This document shows positions 1 to 5,558 of a DNA stretch of 5,558 nt, in pieces. The notes below the pieces were generated by a model. The model saw only the letters and a program-made list of their open reading frames with translations. It had not been told where the DNA came from and did no database searches. The stretch lies in assembly GCA_029260335.1 (NCBI GenBank), contig JAJDDL010000347.1:1-5558 (forward strand). The letters run 5' to 3'. The first letter of the stretch is position 1. Each line of letters opens with the position of its first letter. Position numbers and translations under genes: made by a program. The stretch is from Phycisphaerales bacterium (GTDB taxonomy: Bacteria > Planctomycetota > Phycisphaerae > Phycisphaerales > UBA1924).

Positions 1-896
1 GGCTCGATCAAGCCACGGTAGCCCTCGCGCAGGGCGTGCTGGATCGTGCGATCGCGCACGGCTCTGCCGTTGATGAATACGTGCTGAGCCTTGGCGGTCG
101 CGCGGGCGATGCTCGGCAGGCCCACAAGCCCCCAGATCGTAACGCCGCGAGCATCGTCGAACTCATCGAGTCGGGCGTCGATGAGTTCTGATTCGAGTTC
201 CTTGCCGAGGATGTCGAGCGTGCGCTGGCGAGGGCCATCGCATGGCGCAAGATCAAGATTGGTCTTGGAGTCACAAATGAGCTGGAAGCCGATGTCCGGG
301 CGCGCGAGCGCAAGGTCGATCAGCCATTCTCGGCAGCGGGTCTGTTCAGTGGTCGGTGTGCGCAGGAACTTCCGCCGGGCGGGCGTGTTGAAGAACAGAT
401 TGCGGACTTCGACGGTCGTGCCGAGCTGGCCTGAGGCGGGGCGAATCGGTGCAAGCTGACCACCTTCGCTCTCGATGATGGCCGCAGCGTCGGCGCCCGC
501 GGGTCGCGATCGAATGAGCATCCGGGAGATGGACGCGATCGAAGCCATGGCCTCGCCGCGAAACCCCATGGTCGCGATGCGGTCCAGATCCTCTGCGACC
601 GAGATCTTGCTCGTGGCGTGCGGCGCGAGGGCGAGTTCGAGTTGGCTCTCGGGGATGCCGCGACCATCGTCGATGACGCGAATGAGTTCAATGCCACCTC
701 GCTCAAGTTCGACACGGATGCGTGTCGCCCCGGCGTCGATCGAGTTCTCGACCAACTCCTTGAGAACCGAGGCGGGGCGTTCGATGACCTCGCCCGCCGC
801 GATTTGGTTGATCAGCAGCGTCGGCAGGGCGCGGATTGGAGCCGATCGCCCGGCGGCGGGATTCTCAGTAGCTGGAACGCCCTGTCCTTGGGTCAT
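1..896 (-). CDS. mutL: DNA mismatch repair protein MutL, N-terminal ATPase part (3' end outside window)
   Basis: MutL is the GHKL-family ATPase that couples MutS mismatch recognition to strand incision in the cytoplasm. I translated 298 complete residues from the ATG at 896-894; the frame stays open to the left edge. The family motifs appear in order: NQIAAGEVIERPAS (30-43), KELVENSIDAG (46-56) with the presumed catalytic Glu47 and Mg-binding Asn51, DDGRGI (76-81), ATSKI (94-98), GFRGEA (111-116), LFFNTPARRKFLR (167-179) and INGRAVRDR (275-283). It carries about 18 residues more at the N-terminus than E. coli MutL as I remember it, and no ATG or GTG lies between the chosen start and the conserved core. 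No clear Shine-Dalgarno precedes the start. The gene is divergent from the HIT gene, 30 bases away. The C-terminal dimerisation/endonuclease domain is outside the window, so whether this MutL has the DQHAAxER-type nuclease site cannot be judged. Confidence 0.96.
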   Translation of the reverse strand, partial: MTQGQGVPATENPAAGRSAPIRALPTLLINQIAAGEVIERPASVLKELVENSIDAGATRIRVELERGGIELIRVIDDGRGIPESQLELALAPHATSKISVAEDLDRIATMGFRGEAMASIASISRMLIRSRPAGADAAAIIESEGGQLAPIRPASGQLGTTVEVRNLFFNTPARRKFLRTPTTEQTRCREWLIDLALARPDIGFQLICDSKTNLDLAPCDGPRQRTLDILGKELESELIDARLDEFDDARGVTIWGLVGLPSIARATAKAQHVFINGRAVRDRTIQHALREGYRGLIE

Positions 897-926
897 AGTG
901 GGATCGTACGGCCATACACTGGAGGT
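897..926. promoter_or_regulatory. 30-bp divergent mutL / HIT intergenic region
   Basis: Only 30 bases separate the two divergent start codons. There is no room for two conventional promoters plus leaders, so at least one promoter must lie inside the neighbouring coding sequence, or one mRNA is almost leaderless. On the plus strand, TACACT (915-920) matches four of six bases of a sigma-70 -10 box and sits about seven bases before the HIT ATG, as expected for a leaderless start. I found no convincing -35 box at a normal distance. The promoter assignment is weak inference; the short spacing is directly visible. Confidence 0.35.
921..925 (+). promoter_or_regulatory. GGAGG motif abutting the HIT start codon
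   Basis: A perfect Shine-Dalgarno-like GGAGG lies one base before the ATG at 927. That is too close for normal ribosome placement, which needs about 5-9 bases. Either it is a chance match, or translation begins in an unusual way here. The next in-frame candidate downstream would remove the conserved N-terminal strand of the HIT fold, so I keep the ATG at 927. Confidence 0.3.
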
Positions 927-1340
927 ATGAGCGACACCATTTTCAGCAAGATCATTCGGGGCGAGATCCCCTGCCACCGGGTCTACCAGGACGAGCACGT
1001 GCTGGCCTTCCTGGATATCAACCCGCTGTGCGAGGGACACACACTGGTGGTGCCCAAGGAGCCGGCGAGGACGATGGGTGAACTCTCAGATGATGCGGCG
1101 GCTGGGCTCGGCGGGGCGTTGCCCAGAGTCTGCCGAGCGGTCGTGAAAGCGACAGGAGCCGACAGCTACAACATCCTCCAGAACAACGGAGCGGCTGCGG
1201 GGCAGGAAGTCGAGCATGTGCACTTTCATGTCATTCCGAGGCAGGTCGGCAAGACGGGGCTGAGTATTCACTGGGATCCGTTGCCCATGGGCGAAGAGGC
1301 GCTGGCGGATATGGCGCGAAAAATCGCCCGATTGTGCTAG
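927..1340 (+). CDS. HIT-family nucleotide hydrolase/transferase (Hint-like)
   Basis: This 137-residue protein has the full architecture of a bacterial Hint-type histidine-triad protein, a small cytoplasmic homodimer that cleaves nucleoside phosphoramidates or similar NMP-linked substrates. The N-terminal FSKIIRGEIPC (6-16) is the usual opening of the family. INPLCEGHTLVVPK (31-44) follows, then YNILQNNGAAAGQEVEHVHFHVIPR (81-105, described here by its ends), containing the triad His97-x-His99-x-His101. By family knowledge the middle histidine, His99, is the nucleophile. The zinc-binding cysteine pair of some HIT proteins is absent: position 7 is Ser where many relatives have Cys. The open frame extends upstream to about 618, but that stretch is antisense to mutL and has no HIT homology, so the ATG at 927 is chosen. 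The physiological substrate cannot be inferred. The gene is divergent from mutL and convergent with the fucose cluster. Confidence 0.95.
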   Translation: MSDTIFSKIIRGEIPCHRVYQDEHVLAFLDINPLCEGHTLVVPKEPARTMGELSDDAAAGLGGALPRVCRAVVKATGADSYNILQNNGAAAGQEVEHVHFHVIPRQVGKTGLSIHWDPLPMGEEALADMARKIARLC

Positions 1341-1351
1341 TGCTTTCTGAG

Positions 1352-1371
1352 CCGCGTGGGTCAGCACGCGG
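1352..1371. terminator. GC-rich hairpin in the convergent gap, possible bidirectional terminator
   Basis: CCGCGTG (1352-1358) and CACGCGG (1365-1371) form a perfect 7-bp stem with a 6-base loop, 11 bases after the HIT stop codon. It lies between two genes that face each other, where transcription must stop from both sides. Neither strand has a T-run after the stem, so it is not a classical intrinsic terminator. It could act as a Rho-assisted site or an RNA 3'-end stabiliser. The remainder of the 116-base gap holds only short palindromes, such as ATTCGAAT at 1388-1395. Confidence 0.35.
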
Positions 1372-1456
1372 ACCTTGGATATTCAAGATTCGAATGTCGC
1401 TCAGCCTGGCCAAAAGCGCGGCGGCCGGAGCCCTGGCTTCGAGAAGTGCTGGTTCT

Positions 1457-4381
1457 CTAGTCTCGCTCGACGGTGAGGCCTGCGATGTTGAGCGACATCT
1501 GATACAAACAAGCGCCTGCTGGGCCTTCTCGGCGCTCGAGTAGCTCTCCAAGTGCAAGAGCTCTTTGCTTGTCTGGCGAGATAAACAAGACAAACCCACC
1601 GCCGCCTGCGCCCAGAAGGCTTGCGCCGCACCAGTGATCGCGGGTCTCATGAAGGAGTTGATCGACGAGTTCGTTGGTCGTGCTCTCGTGGATCAAGCAC
1701 TTGGATCGCCAGGTAAGGTTGAGCACCGAGGCCATCGCGTCCAAGTCCTCTGCCAAGATCGCATCGCGAGCGAGCCCCGCTTGGCGCCGGATCTCATCGA
1801 CCGTGTACAAATACGCGGGCGTCGCATCGTTCACTTGGCTCACGACATCCTGGAGGATGTTCTTTGCCAGCCGCGTCACGCCCGTGTAATAGAGCGTCAT
1901 GCGTTCGGTGTGGCGTGGGTCGGTGAACAACGCCGAGGGGAGTTGCTCGATCGCCGGCACAGGCGCAAGGCCCGGCAGGGTGATGGCGGATTTGACCGCC
2001 GGAACCACGCCTCCGACCTGATCTTGCCAGCCACCCCCGGTGGTCAAGGTGCGTTCGAGTTCCAAGACCAGCGCGATCAGTTCGGGCTGTTGGAGCGGCA
2101 TGCCCATCGCCTCATGCAACCCGGCCAGGATCGCGGCACCGAGGATGGAACTGGTGCCGAGCCCGCTACCGGTTGGCAGCTTGGCGTGCGTGGTGATCTC
2201 GATGCCGCCCGCTTCGGCAAGGATGGCATGGAGCGATCGGTCGGTCAGTGCATTTCGACGGATGCCAGAGAGCCACAACGCCGCACGCACGAGTGACAAA
2301 GCCTGACCGGGCTGAGCGAAGCCCGAGATATCAGAAACATCTCGGATGCAAGCCTCTGCATCGGGATCGCACGAGCGGATAGCAATAACCGGCTCGCTAA
2401 TGCGCCGGATCCGGACTTCGATCGGTGGTCGCCCATTAAGATCGATCGCGACGTTGACGACATGGCCGCCGAAACGATTGGTGTAGGGCGGCGTGTCGGA
2501 CCACCCCCCGGCCAAGTCAAATCGGATCGGAGCCCGCGCGATGATCGAGCCCTCGGCGGGCAGATCCCATTGCCGAGTGCTCCAGATCGAATGCGGCGCG
2601 TGGCGGATCGCTATCGCGAGCGGCTGATGGTCCGGCGGGCCATCCTCGAAGACCCGGGCCAATGTCTGCGTTCGATACTGCCGGTGCATCGGATCGGTGG
2701 AGCCATCGATACGCTGACGCAATAGCTCGCCATCGGCCTTGTCGATCGCCTCGGCAACATCATGACTGCTCGCCTCGCGCCAACCTTCGTCGGAGAGGAT
2801 GGACTCGCGCAGGAGCCGACGACGGATAGCCCGGCGCTCTTCGTCGCGCCGCAGAGGATCGGTGCGGTCGTTGGCTTGGACCATGGAGATACGCGGCGAC
2901 GCCTTGAACCATTTGGCCCATCCGCTTGGATCCGCCGGCAACTCCCAATAACCGCTCAGCATCGCGGCGTCTGCGTTGAGCGCAAAGAGCGGCACGTCGA
3001 TGAGATCGATACTCGACGCATCCACCGGTATATCGCTTGGCTGGAGCTGGCGTTCATGGAGCCATTGTGACACGGGAATGCCACAGAACATTGTCTGGTC
3101 CAGTCCCCCGACCGGCTTGAGACTGTCGGTCTCGGCGTAGACCAGCGTGACCGAGTCGCCGCAGGAAATCCGGCGCTGATCGACACAGATGCCCGGGCCA
3201 ATCGTGCCGGGGATCTTGCCGCGCACGCCCATGACCATGTTGGGGCCTGGACCGGGCTGGAGACTGGCGTCCAAGCAGTTCTCCATGACCATGCCCGAAG
3301 CGTGCCGGGTCGTCTGCGCTTCGGCGACCGCATTAACCATGACGATTGCCGAAGAACTGCTCGCGGGGACTTCGCCCTGAGCGCGGCTGTAGAATGCCCG
3401 CATGTGCGACATCTCCGGGCACGCCTCGCGATAGTCAGAGATCGTGCCCAGATGGCGAAAGAAGCAATCCTCGGGCGCCACCGCGCTCAGCGGATGCGAA
3501 CGCATCGCCTGGTGGATTGCCTCGATGGTGTCTGCTGAGATCTTGGCCTCACCTAAACGCTCGGCGAGCTGTTCGGCCGATTCGCGAGCGACGCAAGCGA
3601 TCACAATTTCACGATAGAGATCGATCGCCAGTCTTGCGCCAGCAAGCGCATCGCCCAGTCGTTCGCCGTCGGTTATCTGATCGGCGAGCGCGACCAGGGA
3701 GCACGCCGCGGGCGCGTCGAACGCGAACAGGCCGCTATCCATAGCACAATGCTCGGCGTTGATCGCGGCGTGCTCTGCAAGGAACTCCGGGGGCTTCTTC
3801 TGATGGAAATCCACGACCGCGCCTGTCGCGGGGTCGAGCTGGAACACGCCGTGGCGAGAACCAGCCTCATAGCTCGCGGGGATTGCGATGCCTCGCACGC
3901 CCGGCTCACGCGGCGGGATGCGATGCGGATCGAACTGCAACAAGGCGTCGCCCGATGCGACGACAACCTCACCTCGGGCAACACCTTGGGCCCGTTCGGT
4001 CCAGGGGTAGTGCATGAGCGAGGCGATGTGCAGATCGAGCAAGACAGGCGGCGCAAGAGCGCTGGTGGAGATCGGGACCGGCGCAAAGAGCTTGCCCTCG
4101 GGGGCATACATGGGCAGGCGTCGAGACTCGCCTCCGCCGTGGAGCAGTACGACGCGATTCTCGGGGAAGAAGCTCTCTGCCGTGGCGTTTGCCTTCTTGA
4201 GCAGAGCGCAAAGCGCGAGAATCGTCGCGCCGCCCGAGCCCACCCGACCAGGCGGATCGGGCACGACGTGGAACGCGATCTCTCTGGGATAGAGCCCCGT
4301 GCGAATGCGAACATCGATCAGTTCTTCAAACTGCTTTGCGCGCCGAGCGTCCGGTGCCGTGATGACCAGATGCTCGAACAA
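1457..4381 (-). CDS. fkp: Bifunctional L-fucokinase / L-fucose-1-phosphate guanylyltransferase (GDP-L-fucose pyrophosphorylase)
   Basis: Fkp converts free L-fucose to GDP-L-fucose in two cytoplasmic steps, ATP-dependent phosphorylation at C1 and then GMP transfer from GTP. The 974 residues are close to the about 949 of Bacteroides fragilis Fkp and align with it by eye throughout. The N-terminal pyrophosphorylase domain shows GSGGAT (48-53), LLHGGGESRRLP (79-90) with YAPEGKLFAPVP (92-103), SGDALL (143-148) and QKKP (194-197). A beta-helix-like part follows, with HLGT (310-313), VMVNAVAE (347-354), GPGICVD (395-401) and GIPVSQWL (434-441). A charged helical linker occupies roughly 500-600. The C-terminal GHMP kinase domain has RAPIRFDLAGGWSDTPPY (616-633), LPTGSGLGTSS (735-745), TTGGGWQDQVGG (780-791) with probable catalytic Asp787, and LGAGGGGF (923-930). 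No key motif is missing, so both activities should be intact. The start is TTG, two bases after the mutarotase stop. AAGGA 12 bases upstream is a distant ribosome-binding candidate, so translational coupling is likely. Confidence 0.95.
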   Translation of the reverse strand: MFEHLVITAPDARRAKQFEELIDVRIRTGLYPREIAFHVVPDPPGRVGSGGATILALCALLKKANATAESFFPENRVVLLHGGGESRRLPMYAPEGKLFAPVPISTSALAPPVLLDLHIASLMHYPWTERAQGVARGEVVVASGDALLQFDPHRIPPREPGVRGIAIPASYEAGSRHGVFQLDPATGAVVDFHQKKPPEFLAEHAAINAEHCAMDSGLFAFDAPAACSLVALADQITDGERLGDALAGARLAIDLYREIVIACVARESAEQLAERLGEAKISADTIEAIHQAMRSHPLSAVAPEDCFFRHLGTISDYREACPEMSHMRAFYSRAQGEVPASSSSAIVMVNAVAEAQTTRHASGMVMENCLDASLQPGPGPNMVMGVRGKIPGTIGPGICVDQRRISCGDSVTLVYAETDSLKPVGGLDQTMFCGIPVSQWLHERQLQPSDIPVDASSIDLIDVPLFALNADAAMLSGYWELPADPSGWAKWFKASPRISMVQANDRTDPLRRDEERRAIRRRLLRESILSDEGWREASSHDVAEAIDKADGELLRQRIDGSTDPMHRQYRTQTLARVFEDGPPDHQPLAIAIRHAPHSIWSTRQWDLPAEGSIIARAPIRFDLAGGWSDTPPYTNRFGGHVVNVAIDLNGRPPIEVRIRRISEPVIAIRSCDPDAEACIRDVSDISGFAQPGQALSLVRAALWLSGIRRNALTDRSLHAILAEAGGIEITTHAKLPTGSGLGTSSILGAAILAGLHEAMGMPLQQPELIALVLELERTLTTGGGWQDQVGGVVPAVKSAITLPGLAPVPAIEQLPSALFTDPRHTERMTLYYTGVTRLAKNILQDVVSQVNDATPAYLYTVDEIRRQAGLARDAILAEDLDAMASVLNLTWRSKCLIHESTTNELVDQLLHETRDHWCGASLLGAGGGGFVLFISPDKQRALALGELLERREGPAGACLYQMSLNIAGLTVERD

Positions 4382-4383
4382 GC

Positions 4384-4773
4384 TCAGGCCCCGTCCTTGT
4401 CAGCGCGCCCATCGGAGGCAAGAGCCCCGAGTTGGGCATCGAGATCGAAGACCTCGCGCATCTCGGTCCACCACGCGCCCGGTGCGCTGTCGGCATCGGG
4501 AACGCGCTGCTGGAACTCTCGCATGAGCTGGTCCCACTGCTGGGTCCTTGGATCCTCCGCGTATCGCTGATAGTCGCGTGCCGGATCGAAGCTGTCGTCG
4601 GTCTCGATGATCATGAACAGCCGATTGGCGTGGCGAAAAATCCGCATCTGCTCGATGCCGATCGCCCGCAGCCCCTGGAGCACCTCGGGCCAGACCGCCT
4701 CATGCCGCCGGTCGTACTCGGCGATCCGCTGCGGATCCGGCTTGAGATCCAGGGTTTGGGCGAAGACTTTCAT
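4384..4773 (-). CDS. rhaM: L-rhamnose mutarotase-family protein, probably an L-fucose mutarotase
   Basis: This 129-residue protein belongs to the RhaM family (PF05336/COG3254, formerly DUF718), small ferredoxin-like dimers that speed interconversion of alpha and beta anomers of 6-deoxy sugars. The signature EYDRRHEAVWPE (19-30) contains His24, equivalent to the E. coli proton donor His22, and Tyr20, equivalent to Tyr18. EMREVFDLD (104-112) is the conserved C-terminal strand. Against E. coli RhaM recalled from memory, Tyr41 corresponds to Met43 and the Trp76-Trp77 pair to Trp80-Asp81, so the sugar pocket differs. A tail of about 17 residues, rich in Ala, Asp and Gly, extends past the E. coli end. 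The ATG at 4773 is chosen because the family starts here; 44 upstream in-frame codons are unlike the family and overlap the epimerase gene. It starts 37 bases after the epimerase stop with no clear Shine-Dalgarno. The kinase two bases downstream suggests fucose rather than rhamnose as substrate, which is inference. Confidence 0.9.
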   Translation of the reverse strand: MKVFAQTLDLKPDPQRIAEYDRRHEAVWPEVLQGLRAIGIEQMRIFRHANRLFMIIETDDSFDPARDYQRYAEDPRTQQWDQLMREFQQRVPDADSAPGAWWTEMREVFDLDAQLGALASDGRADKDGA

Positions 4774-4810
4774 GCGGTCAAGATAGCCGCGAGGGAGGCC
4801 GGTTGGTGAT

Positions 4811-5558
4811 TCAGCCGCCGGGAATCTCGCCGGCCTGCCGCATCCGCTCCACAAGCGCGCGGAGCTCCCGTCCGATACCCTCGAAACCCCTATCGAGCTG
4901 GACACCGAGCGACTGAGCCGCGTCCTTGGTGAAGATGTTCTTGGGCTCGCTCGGGCTGGAGAGATCGAACTCCGCGTTTTCGATACCGAGGATCTCGGCG
5001 GTCATCTTCGCCCAATCCCCCCAGCGGGCGTAGCAGTCGGCGAGGTAGTAGATGCCGCCGGCCGACTCGGCGTTGCCCACGAGCTTGAGGACCGCCAAGG
5101 CCACATCGTCCACGTGGACGAACTTGCCGCCGCCTGCGCGGGTGTAGGCGCGGTCCTTGGCAATCGAACGCACGATGGGGTGGCCGATGGTCCGCTTGAG
5201 GCTTGGGTCTTGGCCGTAGACCGCACACGGGCGGACGGCCGAGCAGTTGCGTCCGCTGCCGTAGACCTCGGCCCAGAGATGGGCTTCCACGGCGGCCTTG
5301 TACGCCCCATAGGAAGAGCCCGGGCGGAGAGGATGGTTCTCGTCAATTAAGCCTCGCCCGGCGACATCGTGGGCCGAGGGCCGCATGTCGTGATGGACCG
5401 CGACCGAACTGATGAAGATGAACTGGCGGGGCCTGGAGGCCCTGAGCAGTTCGAGCGAACCGATGAGATTGGATTGCAGGTGCTCGCTCTCGTCGCCGCC
5501 CTGGATGATGCCGCGCCAGTTGGCCGAGTTGTGGATGACCGCGTCGGCGTCCTCGAGC
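4811..5558 (-). CDS. NAD(P)-dependent epimerase/dehydratase, extended SDR family (5' end outside window)
   Basis: I read 248 residues from the right edge to the TGA at 4813-4811; the N-terminal Rossmann glycine motif lies outside. The visible part follows the extended short-chain dehydrogenase pattern of nucleotide-sugar epimerases and dehydratases. DAVIHNSAN (5-13 of the visible part) is the usual cofactor strand. FIFISSVAV (47-55) carries the catalytic Ser, Tyr83-x3-Lys87 in SSYGAYK is the catalytic pair, VRPCAVYG (108-115) follows, and KFVHVDDVALAVL (145-157) ends the core. The C-terminal third would form the substrate-binding lobe. The C-terminal GDP-mannose dehydratase or GDP-fucose synthase signatures were not recognised, so I do not assign a substrate. 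It could act on a sugar lactone, a free sugar or a nucleotide sugar. It is the first visible gene of the minus-strand cluster, 37 bases before the mutarotase. Its codons end in G or C more consistently than those of fkp. Confidence 0.88.
   Translation of the reverse strand, partial: LEDADAVIHNSANWRGIIQGGDESEHLQSNLIGSLELLRASRPRQFIFISSVAVHHDMRPSAHDVAGRGLIDENHPLRPGSSYGAYKAAVEAHLWAEVYGSGRNCSAVRPCAVYGQDPSLKRTIGHPIVRSIAKDRAYTRAGGGKFVHVDDVALAVLKLVGNAESAGGIYYLADCYARWGDWAKMTAEILGIENAEFDLSSPSEPKNIFTKDAAQSLGVQLDRGFEGIGRELRALVERMRQAGEIPGG

Noticed and set aside
618..926. In-frame open extension of the HIT gene upstream to 618, which would give a 240-residue protein
   Set aside because: The extension is antisense to the conserved MutL ATPase core, contains no HIT-like sequence, and the family start matches the ATG at 927.
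1565..2296. A 243-codon open frame on the plus strand
   Set aside because: It lies wholly antisense to the conserved GHMP kinase domain of fkp. It has no recognisable motif, is rich in Arg and His, and is typical of antisense frames in GC-rich genes.
3673..4314. A 213-codon minus-strand frame inside fkp
   Set aside because: It is the shifted frame of fkp, rich in Arg and Ser. The fkp frame holds all the conserved motifs, so there is no sign of a frameshift.
1457..4381. Reading the kinase as a heptose-7-phosphate kinase (HddA) because of the GGWSDTPP motif
   Set aside because: That motif is shared, but the protein is three times as long and carries the fucose-1-phosphate guanylyltransferase domain, which matches Fkp along its whole length.
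3749..4570. A 273-codon open frame on the plus strand
   Set aside because: It is antisense to the Fkp pyrophosphorylase domain and crosses the fkp-mutarotase junction. No protein family was recognised in it.
4774..4905. Upstream in-frame start that would lengthen the mutarotase by 44 residues
   Set aside because: The extra residues are low-complexity, overlap the end of the epimerase gene and do not resemble the family, whose N-terminus matches the ATG at 4773.

Overview
This is a GC-rich bacterial window (about 60-65% GC by eye) with almost no spare DNA. It holds five protein genes: two cut by the window edges and three complete. I see no RNA gene, CRISPR array, mobile element or prophage sequence. 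A large bifunctional fucokinase/GDP-fucose pyrophosphorylase, GC-rich codons and few recognisable Shine-Dalgarno sites suggest a Planctomycetota-like organism, perhaps of the Phycisphaerae. That assignment is an inference, and a Bacteroidota- or Verrucomicrobiota-like source is not excluded.

Layout. Positions 1-896 (minus strand) carry the N-terminal ATPase half of the mismatch-repair protein MutL, running off the left edge. Only 30 bases away, transcribed divergently, lies a complete HIT-family nucleotide hydrolase (927-1340, plus strand). A 116-base convergent gap (1341-1456) contains a GC-rich hairpin. The rest, 1457 to 5558, is one minus-strand gene cluster. In transcription order it has an extended-SDR NAD(P)-dependent sugar epimerase/dehydratase (cut at the right edge), a 129-residue L-rhamnose-mutarotase-family protein, and a 974-residue Fkp.

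How the cluster works. The mutarotase and Fkp are separated by two bases and make biochemical sense together. The mutarotase would interconvert the alpha and beta anomers of a free 6-deoxy sugar. Fkp would then phosphorylate L-fucose at C1 with its C-terminal GHMP kinase domain and transfer the product to GTP with its N-terminal pyrophosphorylase domain, giving GDP-L-fucose for glycan fucosylation. This looks like a fucose salvage operon. The epimerase is probably part of the same transcript, but its substrate cannot be told from the sequence. The other two genes are housekeeping. The points most worth a second look are the mutarotase-Fkp pairing, with changed substrate-pocket residues in the mutarotase, and the very compact mutL/HIT divergent start region.
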